From CBDHDN01 sp965261585 (GTDB lineage: Bacteria > Pseudomonadota > Alphaproteobacteria > UBA6615): 64,000 bases of DNA. The translations under genes were made by a program, and so were the position numbers. Below the pieces are notes generated by a model that was not told the DNA's origin, did no database searches, and saw only the letters and a program-made list of their open reading frames with translations. Below are positions 39,421 to 49,295 of the stretch, piece after piece. Position 1 is the stretch's first letter. Every line of letters begins with the position of its first letter. Where the stretch lies: positions 1 through 64,000 of the forward strand of contig CBDHDN010000056.1 in NCBI GenBank assembly GCA_965261585.1, read 5' to 3'.

Positions 39421-39480
39421 AGTTGAAAACCCCGAGCGTGCGGCCAATATGCCGCATAGTGGTGGACTGGCCAACGCTGA

Positions 39481-40884
39481 TGTCGAGAACATTCTGAGTT
39501 GACCGGTTTATGTACCATATGAGTTGACCGCTTCTGTTGCGGTTTCTGGCCCTGTGGGGAAGTGGTCGGTCGCGGAGCGGCTGTCCACTTGTCCACAGGG
39601 CGCCGGTCGGTTGCGTCGAAGCGGGTCACGCGGCCTCGCGGGTTTGGCTGTCGATCGGTTGGCCATCGGCGTGGTATCGCGCCAGACATCGCGGTCCATG
39701 GAAGACGGCCATTGTGCCGTCGGGGTATTCGTGGACGCGGACCCTGGCCTTGACGTAATGGCGGCGGTGGCGGCCGGCGGGGATCTGAAGTGCCAGGCGC
39801 TTGTAGCGCACCGTGTTGTCGTTTGAGACGGTGCGTTCCTCGTGGATGCACAGGATGTCGTCGAGCGCGCCGGTGAAGGGGACGAAGGCGGTGCCCTGGT
39901 CCTCGGCCGGGGTCGCGAAGCGGGCGTTGTGTTGTGGCAGGAAGACCTCCTTGAGGAAGCGGTTGGCCTCGACCATGTCGGTGATGCCGGCGAGCCTGAG
40001 TTCCTGGGGCAGGCGCTTCTGCAAGGTGCCGAACATGCGCTCCGAGCGCCCCCTTGCCTCGGGCGAGTAGGCCGGGATCAACTCGATGCCGAGCTGCGCC
40101 AGGGCGCGGCCGACCTGGGTCGGGGTGTCCTTGTCCACCTTGCCGCCGGCCTCGGGCGTGTTCCAGTAGTGGCTGGCGCGGTCGGCGTAGAGCGAGCAGA
40201 ACAGGCCCTTGGCCCGGATCGCCTCGGACACCCCCTGGAAGCTCGACATGGTGCCCTCTTCGGCGACGAAGAAGGCCGAGTAGATATCGCTGGTCGCATC
40301 GTCCATGGTGACGATCAGGTCCCACCATCGACCGGGGACCCACTCGTGGCTCGAGCCGTCCTGGTGCAACATCATGCCGGGCAGGGCACGGCGCGGCCGC
40401 TTGCGCCGGTGCGCCCCACGCCTGGGCGCCGCGCGCCTGCGCCCATGGGCTTGCAAGCTCAGCCGCAGCCAGTTGTAGCTGCGCTTGAAGCCGTGATCGG
40501 CCACCAGCTTCTCGTGGAAGTGCTTGGCCGTGAAGTCCCAGTAGCGGGTGTCGAACAACTCCAGCACCCGCGCCACCTCGTCCACCGGCGCGCGCCGCGC
40601 CGAGAGGCGGCCCAGGCGGCGGTCGTAGAGACCGTCGGCTCCCTCCGCCTCGTAGCGGTCGCGCCAGCGCCGGAAGGTGCGCTCCGAGACACCCAGAACC
40701 TCCGCCGCCTCCGCCTGGCTCAAGCCACCCCGATGGGTGCGCCCGTAAACCTCCTCGAACTTCATCAATCTCAGTCCCTGTACCTGCTCCGTCCGACGCA
40801 TCGCCTCCCTCCATGGCTTGGAGGCGTTCTAAAACCGGACAGATCATCTGGTACATAAACCGGACATATCGCGTGTTACCGACA
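39481..40884. mobile_element. ISNCY/IS1202-like element with long imperfect target duplication
   Basis: The ends read TGTCGAGAACATTCTG at the left and, reversed from the right, TGTCGGTAACACGCG; both continue with the shared block CCGGTTTATGTACCA. GGACTGGCCAAC(G/A)CTGA flanks the element at 39464-39480 and 40885-40901, a 17-bp direct repeat with one mismatch. Long duplications are known for IS1202-type elements (from memory). The element separates the divergent mrp and hflK genes. Confidence 0.85.
39626..40801 (-). CDS. ISNCY-type transposase with HTH and integrase core
   Basis: This 391-residue protein has an N-terminal helix-turn-helix (GLSQAEAAEVLGVSERTFRR) and an rve integrase core with MMLHQDGSSHEW (first Asp), LFCSLYADRASHYW (second) and PAYSPEARGRSERMFGTLQK (Glu). 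The frame is complete, so the element could be active. A start at MRRTEQVQGLRLMKFEEVYG is used; a later M is possible. It is transcribed towards mrp. Confidence 0.9.
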   Translation of the reverse strand: MRRTEQVQGLRLMKFEEVYGRTHRGGLSQAEAAEVLGVSERTFRRWRDRYEAEGADGLYDRRLGRLSARRAPVDEVARVLELFDTRYWDFTAKHFHEKLVADHGFKRSYNWLRLSLQAHGRRRAAPRRGAHRRKRPRRALPGMMLHQDGSSHEWVPGRWWDLIVTMDDATSDIYSAFFVAEEGTMSSFQGVSEAIRAKGLFCSLYADRASHYWNTPEAGGKVDKDTPTQVGRALAQLGIELIPAYSPEARGRSERMFGTLQKRLPQELRLAGITDMVEANRFLKEVFLPQHNARFATPAEDQGTAFVPFTGALDDILCIHEERTVSNDNTVRYKRLALQIPAGRHRRHYVKARVRVHEYPDGTMAVFHGPRCLARYHADGQPIDSQTREAA

Positions 40885-40991
40885 GGACTGGCCAACACTG
40901 ATTGCCATTGCCGCGAGCCTGGTGTCATATAGGCCTCGCGCACGACGTTGGAAAGTCGGCGTCCTAACCCCTAAATTGAGGGAGTACAGAG

Positions 40992-42095
40992 ATGCCGTGG
41001 AGCAATCAAGGCGGCGGCGGCCCCTGGGGGCAGCGGCCCGGCGGTGGCGGCGGCGCGCCCCCGCCCAACCTGGAAGAGGTTCTACGCCGCGGGCAGGAAC
41101 GCGTACGCCGGTTCATTCCGGGTGGCTTCGGCACCGGGCGTGGCGTGCTGTTGATCGGTTTGGCGGTCGTGGTGATCTGGCTGCTGAGCGGCCTCTATCG
41201 CGTCCAGCCGGACGAGCAGGGCGTCGAGCTGCTGTTTGGACGCTGGAACCAGGCGACGACGACGCCGGGCCTGCACTACTGGTTCCCGACACCGATCGGT
41301 CGGACGATCACGCCCAAGGTCGAACGCATCAACCGGGTCGATGTCGGCTTCCGCACCGCCGCCGGCACCTCACGCTCGCAGGCGGCGACCCGCGATGTGC
41401 CGCGTGAGAGCCTGATGTTGACCGCCGATCAGAACATTGCCGACGTCGATTTCACCGTCCTGTGGCGGATCCGCGACGCGGGCGAGTTCCTGTTCAATAT
41501 CCGCGAACAGGAAGAGACCGTAAAGATCGTCGCGGAAAGCGCGATCCGCGAGGTCGTCGGCCAAATTCAGTTCGAGGATCTGCTGACCGTCGGCCGCACC
41601 CGGGTCGAGCAGGAAACGCGTGTGCTGCTGCAGGAGATTCTGGATGGCTATAGGGCGGGTATCCTGATCCAGAACGTACAGCTGCAGCGGGTCGAGCCGC
41701 CGCGACCGGTCATCGATGCCTTCAACGAGGTCCAGCGCGCGCGCCAGGACAAGTCGCGCCTGCAGAATCAGGCGGAAGCCTACTCCAACAGGATCGTGCC
41801 GACGGCGCGCGGCGAGGGCGCCAGCATCGTCCAGCAGGCAGAGGCCTTCAAGTCGCGGGTGACCAAGGAGGCCGATGGCGTCGCCAAGCAGTTCATCTCC
41901 GTCTATGAGTCGTATGAGGGCGCCAAGGAAGTAACGCGTCGGCGGATGTATCTCGACACGCTGCAAGAGGTCCTCGGTAACGCCAACAAGGTGATCATCG
42001 ACGCCGACGAGGGCGCCGGGACGCAAGGGGTCGTGCCCTTCCTGCCGCTCAATGATCTGGCGCGGCCGCGGTCGACGACCGCACAGGGAGGGTAG
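40992..42095 (+). CDS. hflK: HflK, modulator of FtsH protease
   Basis: HflK forms a large membrane complex with HflC and FtsH and limits turnover of membrane proteins. The 367-residue protein has a glycine-rich cytosolic start (NQGGGGPWGQRPGGGGGAPP), one membrane segment (VLLIGLAVVVIWLLSGLYRV near residues 53-72) and an SPFH domain: VELLFGRWNQATTTPGLHYW, DQNIADVDFTVLWRIRDAGE and QDKSRLQNQAEAYSNRIVPT. A GGGAGTACAGAG ribosome site precedes the ATG. hflC follows after 2 bp. An IS ends 107 bp upstream. Confidence 0.96.
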   Translation: MPWSNQGGGGPWGQRPGGGGGAPPPNLEEVLRRGQERVRRFIPGGFGTGRGVLLIGLAVVVIWLLSGLYRVQPDEQGVELLFGRWNQATTTPGLHYWFPTPIGRTITPKVERINRVDVGFRTAAGTSRSQAATRDVPRESLMLTADQNIADVDFTVLWRIRDAGEFLFNIREQEETVKIVAESAIREVVGQIQFEDLLTVGRTRVEQETRVLLQEILDGYRAGILIQNVQLQRVEPPRPVIDAFNEVQRARQDKSRLQNQAEAYSNRIVPTARGEGASIVQQAEAFKSRVTKEADGVAKQFISVYESYEGAKEVTRRRMYLDTLQEVLGNANKVIIDADEGAGTQGVVPFLPLNDLARPRSTTAQGG

Positions 42096-42097
42096 CG

Positions 42098-42991
42098 ATG
42101 AGATTTAGCTTCGCAGTGGTCGGCGTCGTCGTCGTCGTTGTCGGGATCCTCGCATCGAGTGCCCTGTTCATCGTCTCGCAGACGGAACAGGCGCTGGTGC
42201 TCCAATTCGGCCAGCCCAAGCAGGTGCACAAGGTTCCGGGCCTGAAGTTCAAGATCCCCTTCATCCAGAACGTCGTTCGTTATGACAACCGCGTCCTGGG
42301 TCTGGACCCGCCGGCCGAGGAGGTGATCCTCAACGATCAGAAGCGCATCATCCTTGACGCGTTCGCGCGCTACCGCATCGAAGATCCGTTGAAATACTTC
42401 CAGACCGTGCGCACGGAAGCGACATTCAACGACCGGTTTGGCCGGATCCTCAATTCGGACGTTCGTGGCGTGGTCGCCAAGAACTCCATCGAGGACCTGC
42501 TGTCGCCGCAGCGGATCGAGATCATGCAAGCGATCAGCGAGACCGTATCGAAGAGCGCGGTCAATTTCGGTGTGACCATAACCGACCTGCGCATCGGTCG
42601 CTCAGAGCTGCCGGAGGATGTGTCGAACAATGTCTTTGACCGCATGCGCTCGGAACGCGAACGGGAAGCGAACCTGCTGCGGGCGGAAGGCGAAGAGGCC
42701 TCGCGGCGCATTCGCGCCGACGCCGACCGGCAACAGGCGGTCATCATTGCCGAGGCCCAGCGCCAGTCATCGATCCTGCGTGGCGAGGGCGAGGGCGAGA
42801 AGAACCGGATCCTGGCCGAGGCGTTCAACCGCGATCGCGAGTTTTTCGATTTCTATCGCAGCCTGCAAGCCTATCGCAACACGTTCGGGACCGACGACAC
42901 GACGATGGTGCTGTCGCCCAGGAGCGACTTCTTCCGCTATTTCGGCGATATCACCGGCGGCGGGCGCAGCAATGACGCAGGGTCCAACTAG
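42098..42991 (+). CDS. hflC: HflC, partner of HflK
   Basis: The 297-residue protein has an N-terminal membrane anchor (VVGVVVVVVGILASSALFIV) and an SPFH/band 7 domain with QTEQALVLQFGQPKQVHKVP, LDAFARYRIEDPLKYFQTVR and a long coiled coil ending in RILAEAFNRDREFFDFYRSL, typical of HflC. It works with HflK at the periplasmic face to control FtsH. Spacing from hflK is 2 bp, so translation is coupled. DUF2065 follows 21 bp downstream. Confidence 0.96.
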   Translation: MRFSFAVVGVVVVVVGILASSALFIVSQTEQALVLQFGQPKQVHKVPGLKFKIPFIQNVVRYDNRVLGLDPPAEEVILNDQKRIILDAFARYRIEDPLKYFQTVRTEATFNDRFGRILNSDVRGVVAKNSIEDLLSPQRIEIMQAISETVSKSAVNFGVTITDLRIGRSELPEDVSNNVFDRMRSEREREANLLRAEGEEASRRIRADADRQQAVIIAEAQRQSSILRGEGEGEKNRILAEAFNRDREFFDFYRSLQAYRNTFGTDDTTMVLSPRSDFFRYFGDITGGGRSNDAGSN

Positions 42992-43012
42992 ACGAGGTCG
43001 TCTGCCAGATCG

Positions 43013-43216
43013 ATGTCCGTCCCCATCTTCCTGCTGATCGGCATCGCTTCCATTCTGGTCGTCGAGGGTGCGGTCTACGTCCTGGCCCCGGGGCCGATGA
43101 AGCGCCTGGTGACCGCCATGACGGAGGTCGAGGCCGGCAAACTGCGGACTGCCGGGCTCATCGCCGTCGCCGCTGGCGTGGCCGTATTCGTTCTGTTGGT
43201 CCGCTTCGGACCGTAA
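43013..43216 (+). CDS. DUF2065 (YjeT-like) small membrane protein
   Basis: A 67-residue protein with two hydrophobic segments: IFLLIGIASILVVEGAVYVL and AGLIAVAAGVAVFVLLV, joined by PMKRLVTAMTEVEAGKLRTA, the usual DUF2065 pattern. This family is often found after hflC. The stop codon TAA is at 43214-43216, within the first bases of the following IS66 copy (GTAACCGGGG), so the insertion has set the C-terminus. A Do-like protease often follows in relatives but is absent here. Function is unknown. Confidence 0.8.
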   Translation: MSVPIFLLIGIASILVVEGAVYVLAPGPMKRLVTAMTEVEAGKLRTAGLIAVAAGVAVFVLLVRFGP

Positions 43217-44903
43217 CCGGGGCAAAAGGCCGGGCAGGTGAGGCTCGGGTGCGGTGAGTCTGATCCGCCACATATGGGGCAATTGTTGAGCCGCGCCACA
43301 AGATAGCGATATCGTGTGCGTCATTGTTGTGATTCGATCCGGTTATGACCGAATCGCCTCCGGATATCGACGAGCTTGATATCACCTCCCTGAAGGCGTT
43401 GGTTTTGGAACTTCTTGAAGATCAGGCGGCTTTGCGTGCCGAGAACGCGGTGTTGCGTGAAGAGATCCGCCGCCTTAAAGGCCTTTCCGGGCCGCCGGAT
43501 ATCAAGCCCAGCAGCATGGATGGAGAAGCCCGGTCTCGGGGCAAGGCGGGTCGGGCGGCCAACAAGGCGCGGCGTCGGGCCAAGAAAGGCCGGGTTGCGA
43601 TCGATGAGAGGCGCGTGGTCGCGGCCGAGGCACCGGCGGGTTCGCGCTTCAAGGGTTATGAGGATTATCTGGTTCAGGATCTGGTCTGCCGGCCGTACAA
43701 TGTTCTGTTGCGCCGCGAGCGCTGGCTGACCCCGGAGGGTGCTTATGTGGTGGCGCCCTTGCCGGCGGGGACGCGGGGTCATTTCGGCGCCGAGCTTCGC
43801 CGCTTCGTGTTGGCCCAATACCACGGGGCCCAAACCAGCGTGGAACGTTTGACGAGACTATTGCGTGATCTCGGCGTTGATATCTCCAAGCGCCAGATCA
43901 TGCGGCTCTTGAACCAGGGCCAGGAAGATTTCGTCGCCGAGAGCCAGGCGGTCTTGCGCGCCGGCCTGGAAGGCGCACCCTGGATCAGCGTGGACGACAC
44001 CGGCGCCCGGCATGGCGATCGCAACGGGGTGACGACGCAGATCGGCAATGATGCGTTCGCCTGGTTTGGCACGACCTTTTCCAAGAGCCGTCTGAACTTC
44101 CTGGAGCTGCTGCAGGCCGGGCATGGGGACTATGTACTCAACGCGGCGGCCTTTGCCTACATGCATAAGCGCAATCTGGCCGGCCCGGTGATTGCCCGCT
44201 TGGCCGAAGCGCCCGGCAACGGGTGTAAATCCCGGCGCTTTGCCAGTGAAGGGGCCTGGATGGCCCACCTGGAGCAGCTTGGCATTACCGCCCTGAACGT
44301 CCATCCCGAGCCGGTGCGGATCGCCACCGAAGGCGCTTTGTGGGGCGCCATCCAGGCGCACGGACTGCTGGCCGACACCGTGATCCTCAGCGACGACGCC
44401 GGTCAGTTCAATGTCGGCCGGCATGCCTTGTGCTGGGTTCACGCCGAGCGGTTGATCCACAAGCTGGATGCCTTCACCGATCACCAGCGGCGGGAAAAGG
44501 AACGCATACAAGCCCGACTCTGGTCGCTCTACGCCGCTCTGAAAGCCTATCGCCGAAAGCCAAGCAAAAGGCTCGGCGGGCAACTGGCGCGCCGCTTCGA
44601 TGCGCTCTTCACCAGTAAAACCGGCTTCATCACCCTGGATCGGCTGCTGGCGCGTATCCACGCCAACAGGCTCGAATTGCTGGTCGTCCTCGACCGCCCG
44701 GAGGTGCCGCTCAATACCAATGGCTCGGAAAACGACATCCGCGCCATGGTCACCCGGCGAAAACTCTCCGCCGGCACCCGCTCGCAATCCGGCAAGCAGG
44801 CCCGCGACACCTTCATCGGGCTGATGAAGACCTGCCGAAAGCTCGGGATCTCATATTGGCATTATCTCGGCGACCGTCTCCAGGTCCCGAACGCAACACC
44901 GGT
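43213..44903. mobile_element. IS66-like element, right end removed by IS21
   Basis: The left end GTAACCGGGGCAAAAGGCCGGGC matches the end of the 20.1 kb copy. The transposase gene is nearly complete, but the expected right inverted repeat is absent: an IS21 element begins at 44904. The right terminus was not found after the IS21 either, so about 70 bp of IS66 plus flanking DNA were deleted. No target duplication can be seen. Confidence 0.85.
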
Positions 44904-44982
44904 TGTCAACGGCGGCGTAAAAATGTACCGGCGCGGCGGCGCAAAAGTGTCCCACGGGCTCGGTGGCAGCTTGTCCCGGTAG
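43345..44982 (+). CDS. IS66-family transposase, C-terminus replaced
   Basis: This frame has a leucine-zipper-like start (LALEL-type coiled coil with EDQAALRAENAVLREEIRRL), the DDE core WISVDDTGARHGD, VILSDDAGQFNVG and NGSENDIRAMVTRRKLSAGT with Glu. The first about 515 residues match the 20.2 kb transposase and, unlike it, have no frameshift. The end (VVNGGVKMYRRGGAKVSHGL) is read from IS21 DNA, so the native last 20-30 residues are missing. The catalytic part is whole, but without a right end the element cannot move. Confidence 0.88.
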   Translation: MTESPPDIDELDITSLKALVLELLEDQAALRAENAVLREEIRRLKGLSGPPDIKPSSMDGEARSRGKAGRAANKARRRAKKGRVAIDERRVVAAEAPAGSRFKGYEDYLVQDLVCRPYNVLLRRERWLTPEGAYVVAPLPAGTRGHFGAELRRFVLAQYHGAQTSVERLTRLLRDLGVDISKRQIMRLLNQGQEDFVAESQAVLRAGLEGAPWISVDDTGARHGDRNGVTTQIGNDAFAWFGTTFSKSRLNFLELLQAGHGDYVLNAAAFAYMHKRNLAGPVIARLAEAPGNGCKSRRFASEGAWMAHLEQLGITALNVHPEPVRIATEGALWGAIQAHGLLADTVILSDDAGQFNVGRHALCWVHAERLIHKLDAFTDHQRREKERIQARLWSLYAALKAYRRKPSKRLGGQLARRFDALFTSKTGFITLDRLLARIHANRLELLVVLDRPEVPLNTNGSENDIRAMVTRRKLSAGTRSQSGKQARDTFIGLMKTCRKLGISYWHYLGDRLQVPNATPVVNGGVKMYRRGGAKVSHGLGGSLSR

Positions 44983-45083
44983 TCCACGGGAGGGCCCCGC
45001 GCGCGGGGCGACGCGCCCTCGGCGCGGCTGGCGGCGGCCCGCGCGTGGGAGGGGCCTGTGGGCCCACGGGGTCAAGCGGGGGG

Positions 45084-45848
45084 TTATTCGGACGGTTGCC
45101 GGCGTCGTGACCGGCTCTGCTTGAGCCGGTAGCTCTCGCCGTTCATCTCCAGGATATGGACATGGTGAGTGATGCGGTCGAGCAGCGCGCCGGTGAGGCG
45201 CTCGCTGGCGAACACCGTCGTCCATTCCTGGAAGGGCAGGTTTGAGGTCACGATGGTGGCGCCGTTCTCGTAGCGCCGGCTGAAGACGTCGAACAGCAGC
45301 TCGCTTCCGGTCTGCGACAGGGGCACGTAGCCGAGCTCGTCGACGATCAGGAGATTGACCCTGGCGAGCTGGGCCTGGAGGCGGAGCAGCCTCTTCTCGT
45401 CGCGCGCCTCGATTAGCTCGTGGACCCGGTGGGGGGCGGTGGCGAAGCGCACGCCGAGGCCCTTCTGGCAGGCGGCGAGGCCGAGGGCGAGAGCGACATG
45501 CGTCTTGCCGACGCCGCTTGGGCCGAGCAGGATTACGTTCTCGCGGCGCGCGATGTACTCGCCGCGGGCGAGATCCAGCACCAGCATCTTGTTGAGCGCC
45601 GGGATCGCCTTGAAGTCGAAGCTCTCGAGCTGTTTGACGACAGGGAACCCGGCCTGCTTGATACGCCGCTCGACCAGGCGGCGCTCGCGGTCGATCAGCT
45701 CCAGCTCCACCAGTCGGGCGAGGAACTGGACATGATCCAGGCCCTCGGCCGCGCACTGGCGCGCCAGTTTCTCGTATTCCCGCAGGAAGGTGGGCAGCTT
45801 CAGCCTCTTCAGGTGATGTTCGAGCAGGATGCGGGGGGCCTCAGCCAT
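45084..45848 (-). CDS. istB: IS21 ATP-binding helper protein IstB
   Basis: A 254-residue DnaC-like AAA+ ATPase with Walker A LLGPSGVGKTHVALAL, Walker B NLLIVDELGYVPL and sensor ATIVTSNLPFQEW. IstB binds target DNA and activates the IstA transposase. Its start overlaps the end of istA by 8 bp. The reading frame is complete. Length is normal. Confidence 0.95.
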   Translation of the reverse strand: MAEAPRILLEHHLKRLKLPTFLREYEKLARQCAAEGLDHVQFLARLVELELIDRERRLVERRIKQAGFPVVKQLESFDFKAIPALNKMLVLDLARGEYIARRENVILLGPSGVGKTHVALALGLAACQKGLGVRFATAPHRVHELIEARDEKRLLRLQAQLARVNLLIVDELGYVPLSQTGSELLFDVFSRRYENGATIVTSNLPFQEWTTVFASERLTGALLDRITHHVHILEMNGESYRLKQSRSRRRQPSE

Positions 45849-47344
45849 GGCCGGCCCCTCCGGCCAGCAGGGTGGCGTAGTCGGCGCTCCGCGTGGCGGC
45901 GACGAAGGGCTGGGGCAGGTGCGGATAGCGTGTCAGGTCAAGACGGGCCGGCCGCTTCTCGATGCGGGCCAGCAGCAGGTGCTTGACGGCGTCGAAGCCG
46001 ATCAGGCGTCGCTTCACCGCGTCGCGCACCGCGGCCGCCACCTGCCGTTCCGGGAAGTCTTCGTGCAGGCGCAGCACCTGGATGTATTCGCGCTTGCCGC
46101 GCGGCCCGAAGCGCGCCTCGAGGAGGCGGCGCAGCGTGCCGAAGGCCGGGTCGAGCTTCCATCCGCGCAGCGGCGCCGCCTGGTCCAGGGCGCCCGGCTT
46201 CTTCTCCAGCAACGACAGGTAATGCAGCGGGTCGTAGACGATGTCGCCGCGGACATAGGAGCGCCCATGGCGGGCGACGATCTCGGCGCCGAGCGCGATC
46301 TCGACCCGGTCGACATAGCCCTTGACCGTCACCTTCTTGTGGGCGTGCACCGCCGGCGCCGAGTAGTCCACCAGCCGGTAGCGCACCAGGGCCGTGGACG
46401 AGATCTGGCCCGGCACATGCTCGCAAGCCTCGAAGGGAACCGCCGGCAGATCGCGCAGGGCCTCGAGATCGGCCAGCAGCGCCGCCGCCTGCCCCCCTGC
46501 CTCCAGCGCGTCGAGCCGCTCCAGGCAGCGCGCCAGCAGCCGCTCGTTCAGGACCGACAGGTCATGCACCTTCGGGATCGGCACCATGAACCGGCGCCGT
46601 GCCGTCTTCACCAGGGCTTCGACCTTGCCCTTGTCGTTGCCCTTGCCGGGCCGGCCGAAGCGGGTCGCGGAACAGGTAGTGCGATTGCAGATGCGTGAAC
46701 GCCTGCGTGCGCCGACGCGTGCCGTCGCCCAGGATCCGCGCCACCGCAAGCGTCGTGTTGTCATAGAGGATCGAGCGTGGCACCCCGCCGAGGAAGGCGA
46801 AGGCGCTGACATGGCCGTCGAGGAAGGCCTCCGTCGTCTCCCTCGGATAGGCCTTGACGAACCAGACGTTGGAATGGGGCAGGATCAGGCAGAAGAAGGC
46901 AACCTTCTCCCGCCTGCCTCCGACCTCGACCGTCGCCTCGCCGAAGTCGACCTGGGCATGGCCCGGCGGGTGATGCAGTGGAACGAAGGCCTCGCGCACA
47001 GACTGCCGCCGGGAACGCACATAGTCCTTCACGATGGTGTAACCGCCGCTGAACCCGTGCTCGTCGCGAAGACGCTCGAAGATCCGGTGCGCCGTGTGGC
47101 GCTGCTTGCGCGGCACCTCCGGATCCGTGTCCGCCTCCAGGATCGCGTCGACGATACCGGTGAACCCGTCCAGATTGGGCCGCCGGACCGGCTTCGTCCG
47201 GCGGTATCCCGGCGGCGCCGAGTAGCTCAGCATCTTCTTCACCGTGCGACGGTCGATGCCGAACCGCCGGCCCGCCTCGTGATGGCTCAGACCCTCGGCG
47301 ACAACCGCCAGTCGAACCGCCGCATAGAGCTCCACGCCGTACAT
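45841..47344 (-). pseudogene. istA: IS21 transposase IstA (frameshifted)
   Basis: The N-terminus has an HTH (LSHHEAGRRFGIDRRTVKKM), then the integrase core with HAQVDFGEATVEV (first Asp), RSILYDNTTLAVARILGDGT (second) and GKGNDKGKVEALVKTARRRF (Glu with K-G-K). A frame change near 46665 splits the protein between HLQSHYLFRD and RFGRPGKGND. Rejoined, it is about 500 residues, normal for IstA. The shift inactivates the element unless it is a read error. The C-terminal half is otherwise well preserved. Confidence 0.9.
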
Positions 47345-47540
47345 CTCCTGCCCCTCACCACAACCGACAAGGGGCTATAGGTGGCGCAATTTTGCGCCGC
47401 CGCGACCGGACCGCCCGATCGCTCCGCGTGGTGCATTATTCCTCCGCCGTTAACACGATTGCCTGGCCATCTCAAGCCGACGCGGAGGTGGCGCCACCTG
47501 ACCGCAAGCAGAGCCCGCAAGTCCATGATTGGCCGGCGGC

Positions 47541-47855
47541 TTACATTCGCATGCTCATGTGCCGGCCCTTGCTCTGCTGCTTGCCGGCCTTGCGCTCGGC
47601 GCGCTGTTGCCGCAACTCCCGGAGCTTCTCCGGATCGTCGAGCAGACGGGCGATGCGCTCCTCGCGCATCCGGAGGCTCTCGCTCCTGCGTTGCCCTGCC
47701 AGGGTCGCCGCGAGGTGCCGGTCGTCGTCTTCAAGCACTTCGCGCACCCGCGTGAGCGCTGAGCCGAGGCTCTCTTCTCGGAGCGCGATGCAATCGAGGT
47801 GGATGCCGTAATTGCCCGGGTCGGCCATGACCATGAGTCCCTCGCAACGGCCCAC
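47541..47855 (-). pseudogene. Relaxase-associated C-terminal fragment
   Basis: This 104-residue frame has a helical, charged sequence (VREVLEDDDRHLAATLAGQR, KLRELRQQRAERKAGKQQSK) and ends GRHMSMRM. That ending resembles the GRSMGM tail of the TraA fragment at 48.1 kb, suggesting another piece of a TraA-type protein or its relative. Its 5' part is ill defined and the left neighbour is IS21. The bases 47856-48059 hold no recognisable gene. Confidence 0.45.
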
Positions 47856-48059
47856 CGCACGCGCCGTGGTCGCCCGGGCACGGGACCATGCTGCGCCTGA
47901 TGTTGCGCTGGTATCGGTCCGGAACGGGTTGAGGCGCTGGACGCCTCGGGCGTCATCTCAAGTAACTACTGTCTAATCTACTGAATTTATCGTTTTCGTG
48001 GATGGCCATCTGGCATTTGGTCTTGGGTGACTAAGCGCCTCAAGTTGAACGCGATGCTG

Positions 48060-49291
48060 CTACATGCCCATGCTTCGTCCCTGGGATTTTTTGTGGGTCT
48101 GGCGCTCTTCTTCCTCGGCCGTTTCGCGCTTTTTAGAGTGGCGCTCGACATAGTCGTTGAATTCCTTTTGCGCCGCCTTGCGTTCTTCCCCCGTTGCGTT
48201 GTACGCGGCTGACTGAAGCCGGCTGAACTCGCGGGCCTCCCTTTGCGCCCGGCGCTGGCGTTCCTCGTGCGTCTCTTGCGGTGCGGATTGTTCGCTTTGG
48301 CGCTCCCGTTCAACGGCCTCCGATATCTGTCTGTCATCCCTGGCGATCAGCCTGCCGATATCGGTGAGCGACCAGCGCATGTGCTCCAGGCCGAGTGGGA
48401 TGCCGTTGAGATGGGAGGCGTAGGTATCATGGCCGTCCATGATACGCTGGCCGGTCTCTGTCAGGCTGTCGATTTCCGCCCGCCACCTGTCATAGCCGGT
48501 GAGACCGGTAACCGGTTTGCTTAAATCGATCGCGACGGTCTCCAGCACCTCGGTGCGATATTCCAGCCGGTCCTTGACCGCCGCGAGGTAATCCTCGATT
48601 TCACGGCGGGTTTCGGTCCCTTCGTCGAGTTGGGCGAGCACTTTCCCAAGCGACCGGCGCGGGCGGTCTTCAAGGGCCGGGTTTCCGGTCAACGCTTCCA
48701 TGCGGGCGCGGAGCTGCTTGTAGCCGTCCACATATATGGCATGCACACCGGCCCGTTCCGCGGCCGCGAGGTGACGGCTCCAGTCCTGCCGCAATGCTGA
48801 ATAGGTGTCCCAGGCGACCTGTTCTTCCGTGGGTGCGGACGGATTCTCCACTGGCAGCTCCGGCGCCACTGCCGGAGGATCTCCGGCAAAGTCCCGTTCG
48901 GTTGGCATGGCAACCGTTTCAATCGGAGGTGTGGCCTGCGCCGGGGTATGCGGCCTGCCATCGTCGGGCCCGGCCGGTTGAATGAGCCCGGCCGGCACGC
49001 CGCCCGCTGTCTCGGCGGCTCCGCCCCCGAGCGGCGGCACTCCCTGGCGCATCTCCGGCTCGAGCCCTTGTTGATCCGCCTCCCGCTTGATTTGGTGCAC
49101 GTAGCGCATCGTGGCCGCGCGCCGGTGGCGGCGCGCGCGGGCATGGAGGTCCTCGAAGACGTCGAGATCCCTGCGCCCGATGGCGCCATGCTCGGCCAGC
49201 AGGGACGCGAATTCGTCCGGCCGGGCACGGAAGGCCGCGGCCTGTTTCAGCAACACGGCATGGCGGGTGAGCGTCTCGCGAAATGCCTCGC
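48060..49291 (-). pseudogene. TraA-type relaxase/helicase, C-terminal part (cut by IS1380)
   Basis: About 410 residues with the usual TraA C-terminal features: QAAAFRARPDEFASLLAEHG, WSRHLAAAERAGVHAIYVDG, YDRWRAEIDSLTETGQRIMD and a coiled charged end. The C-terminal helical portion resembles BID-like domains found at the end of alphaproteobacterial relaxases. Removing the IS1380 and one CTAG copy joins GDSVAL directly to GEAFRETLTRHA, restoring one frame with the helicase part at 50.9-52.6 kb. It cannot be made as part of TraA now. Confidence 0.82.
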
Positions 49292-49295
49292 CTAG

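Larger units (their letters stand above)
44904..47455. mobile_element. IS21-family element
   Basis: TGTCAACGGCGGCGTAAAAATG at the left matches TGTTAACGGCGGAGGAATAATG read inward from the right, and the ends are TG...CA as usual for IS21. Inner multiple repeats GCGGCGCAAAAGTGTCCC follow. It carries istA and istB on the minus strand. No clean target duplication is found (CGGT at left, CGAT at right), in line with a deletion next to it. Bases 47345-47455 are the right end. Confidence 0.88.
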
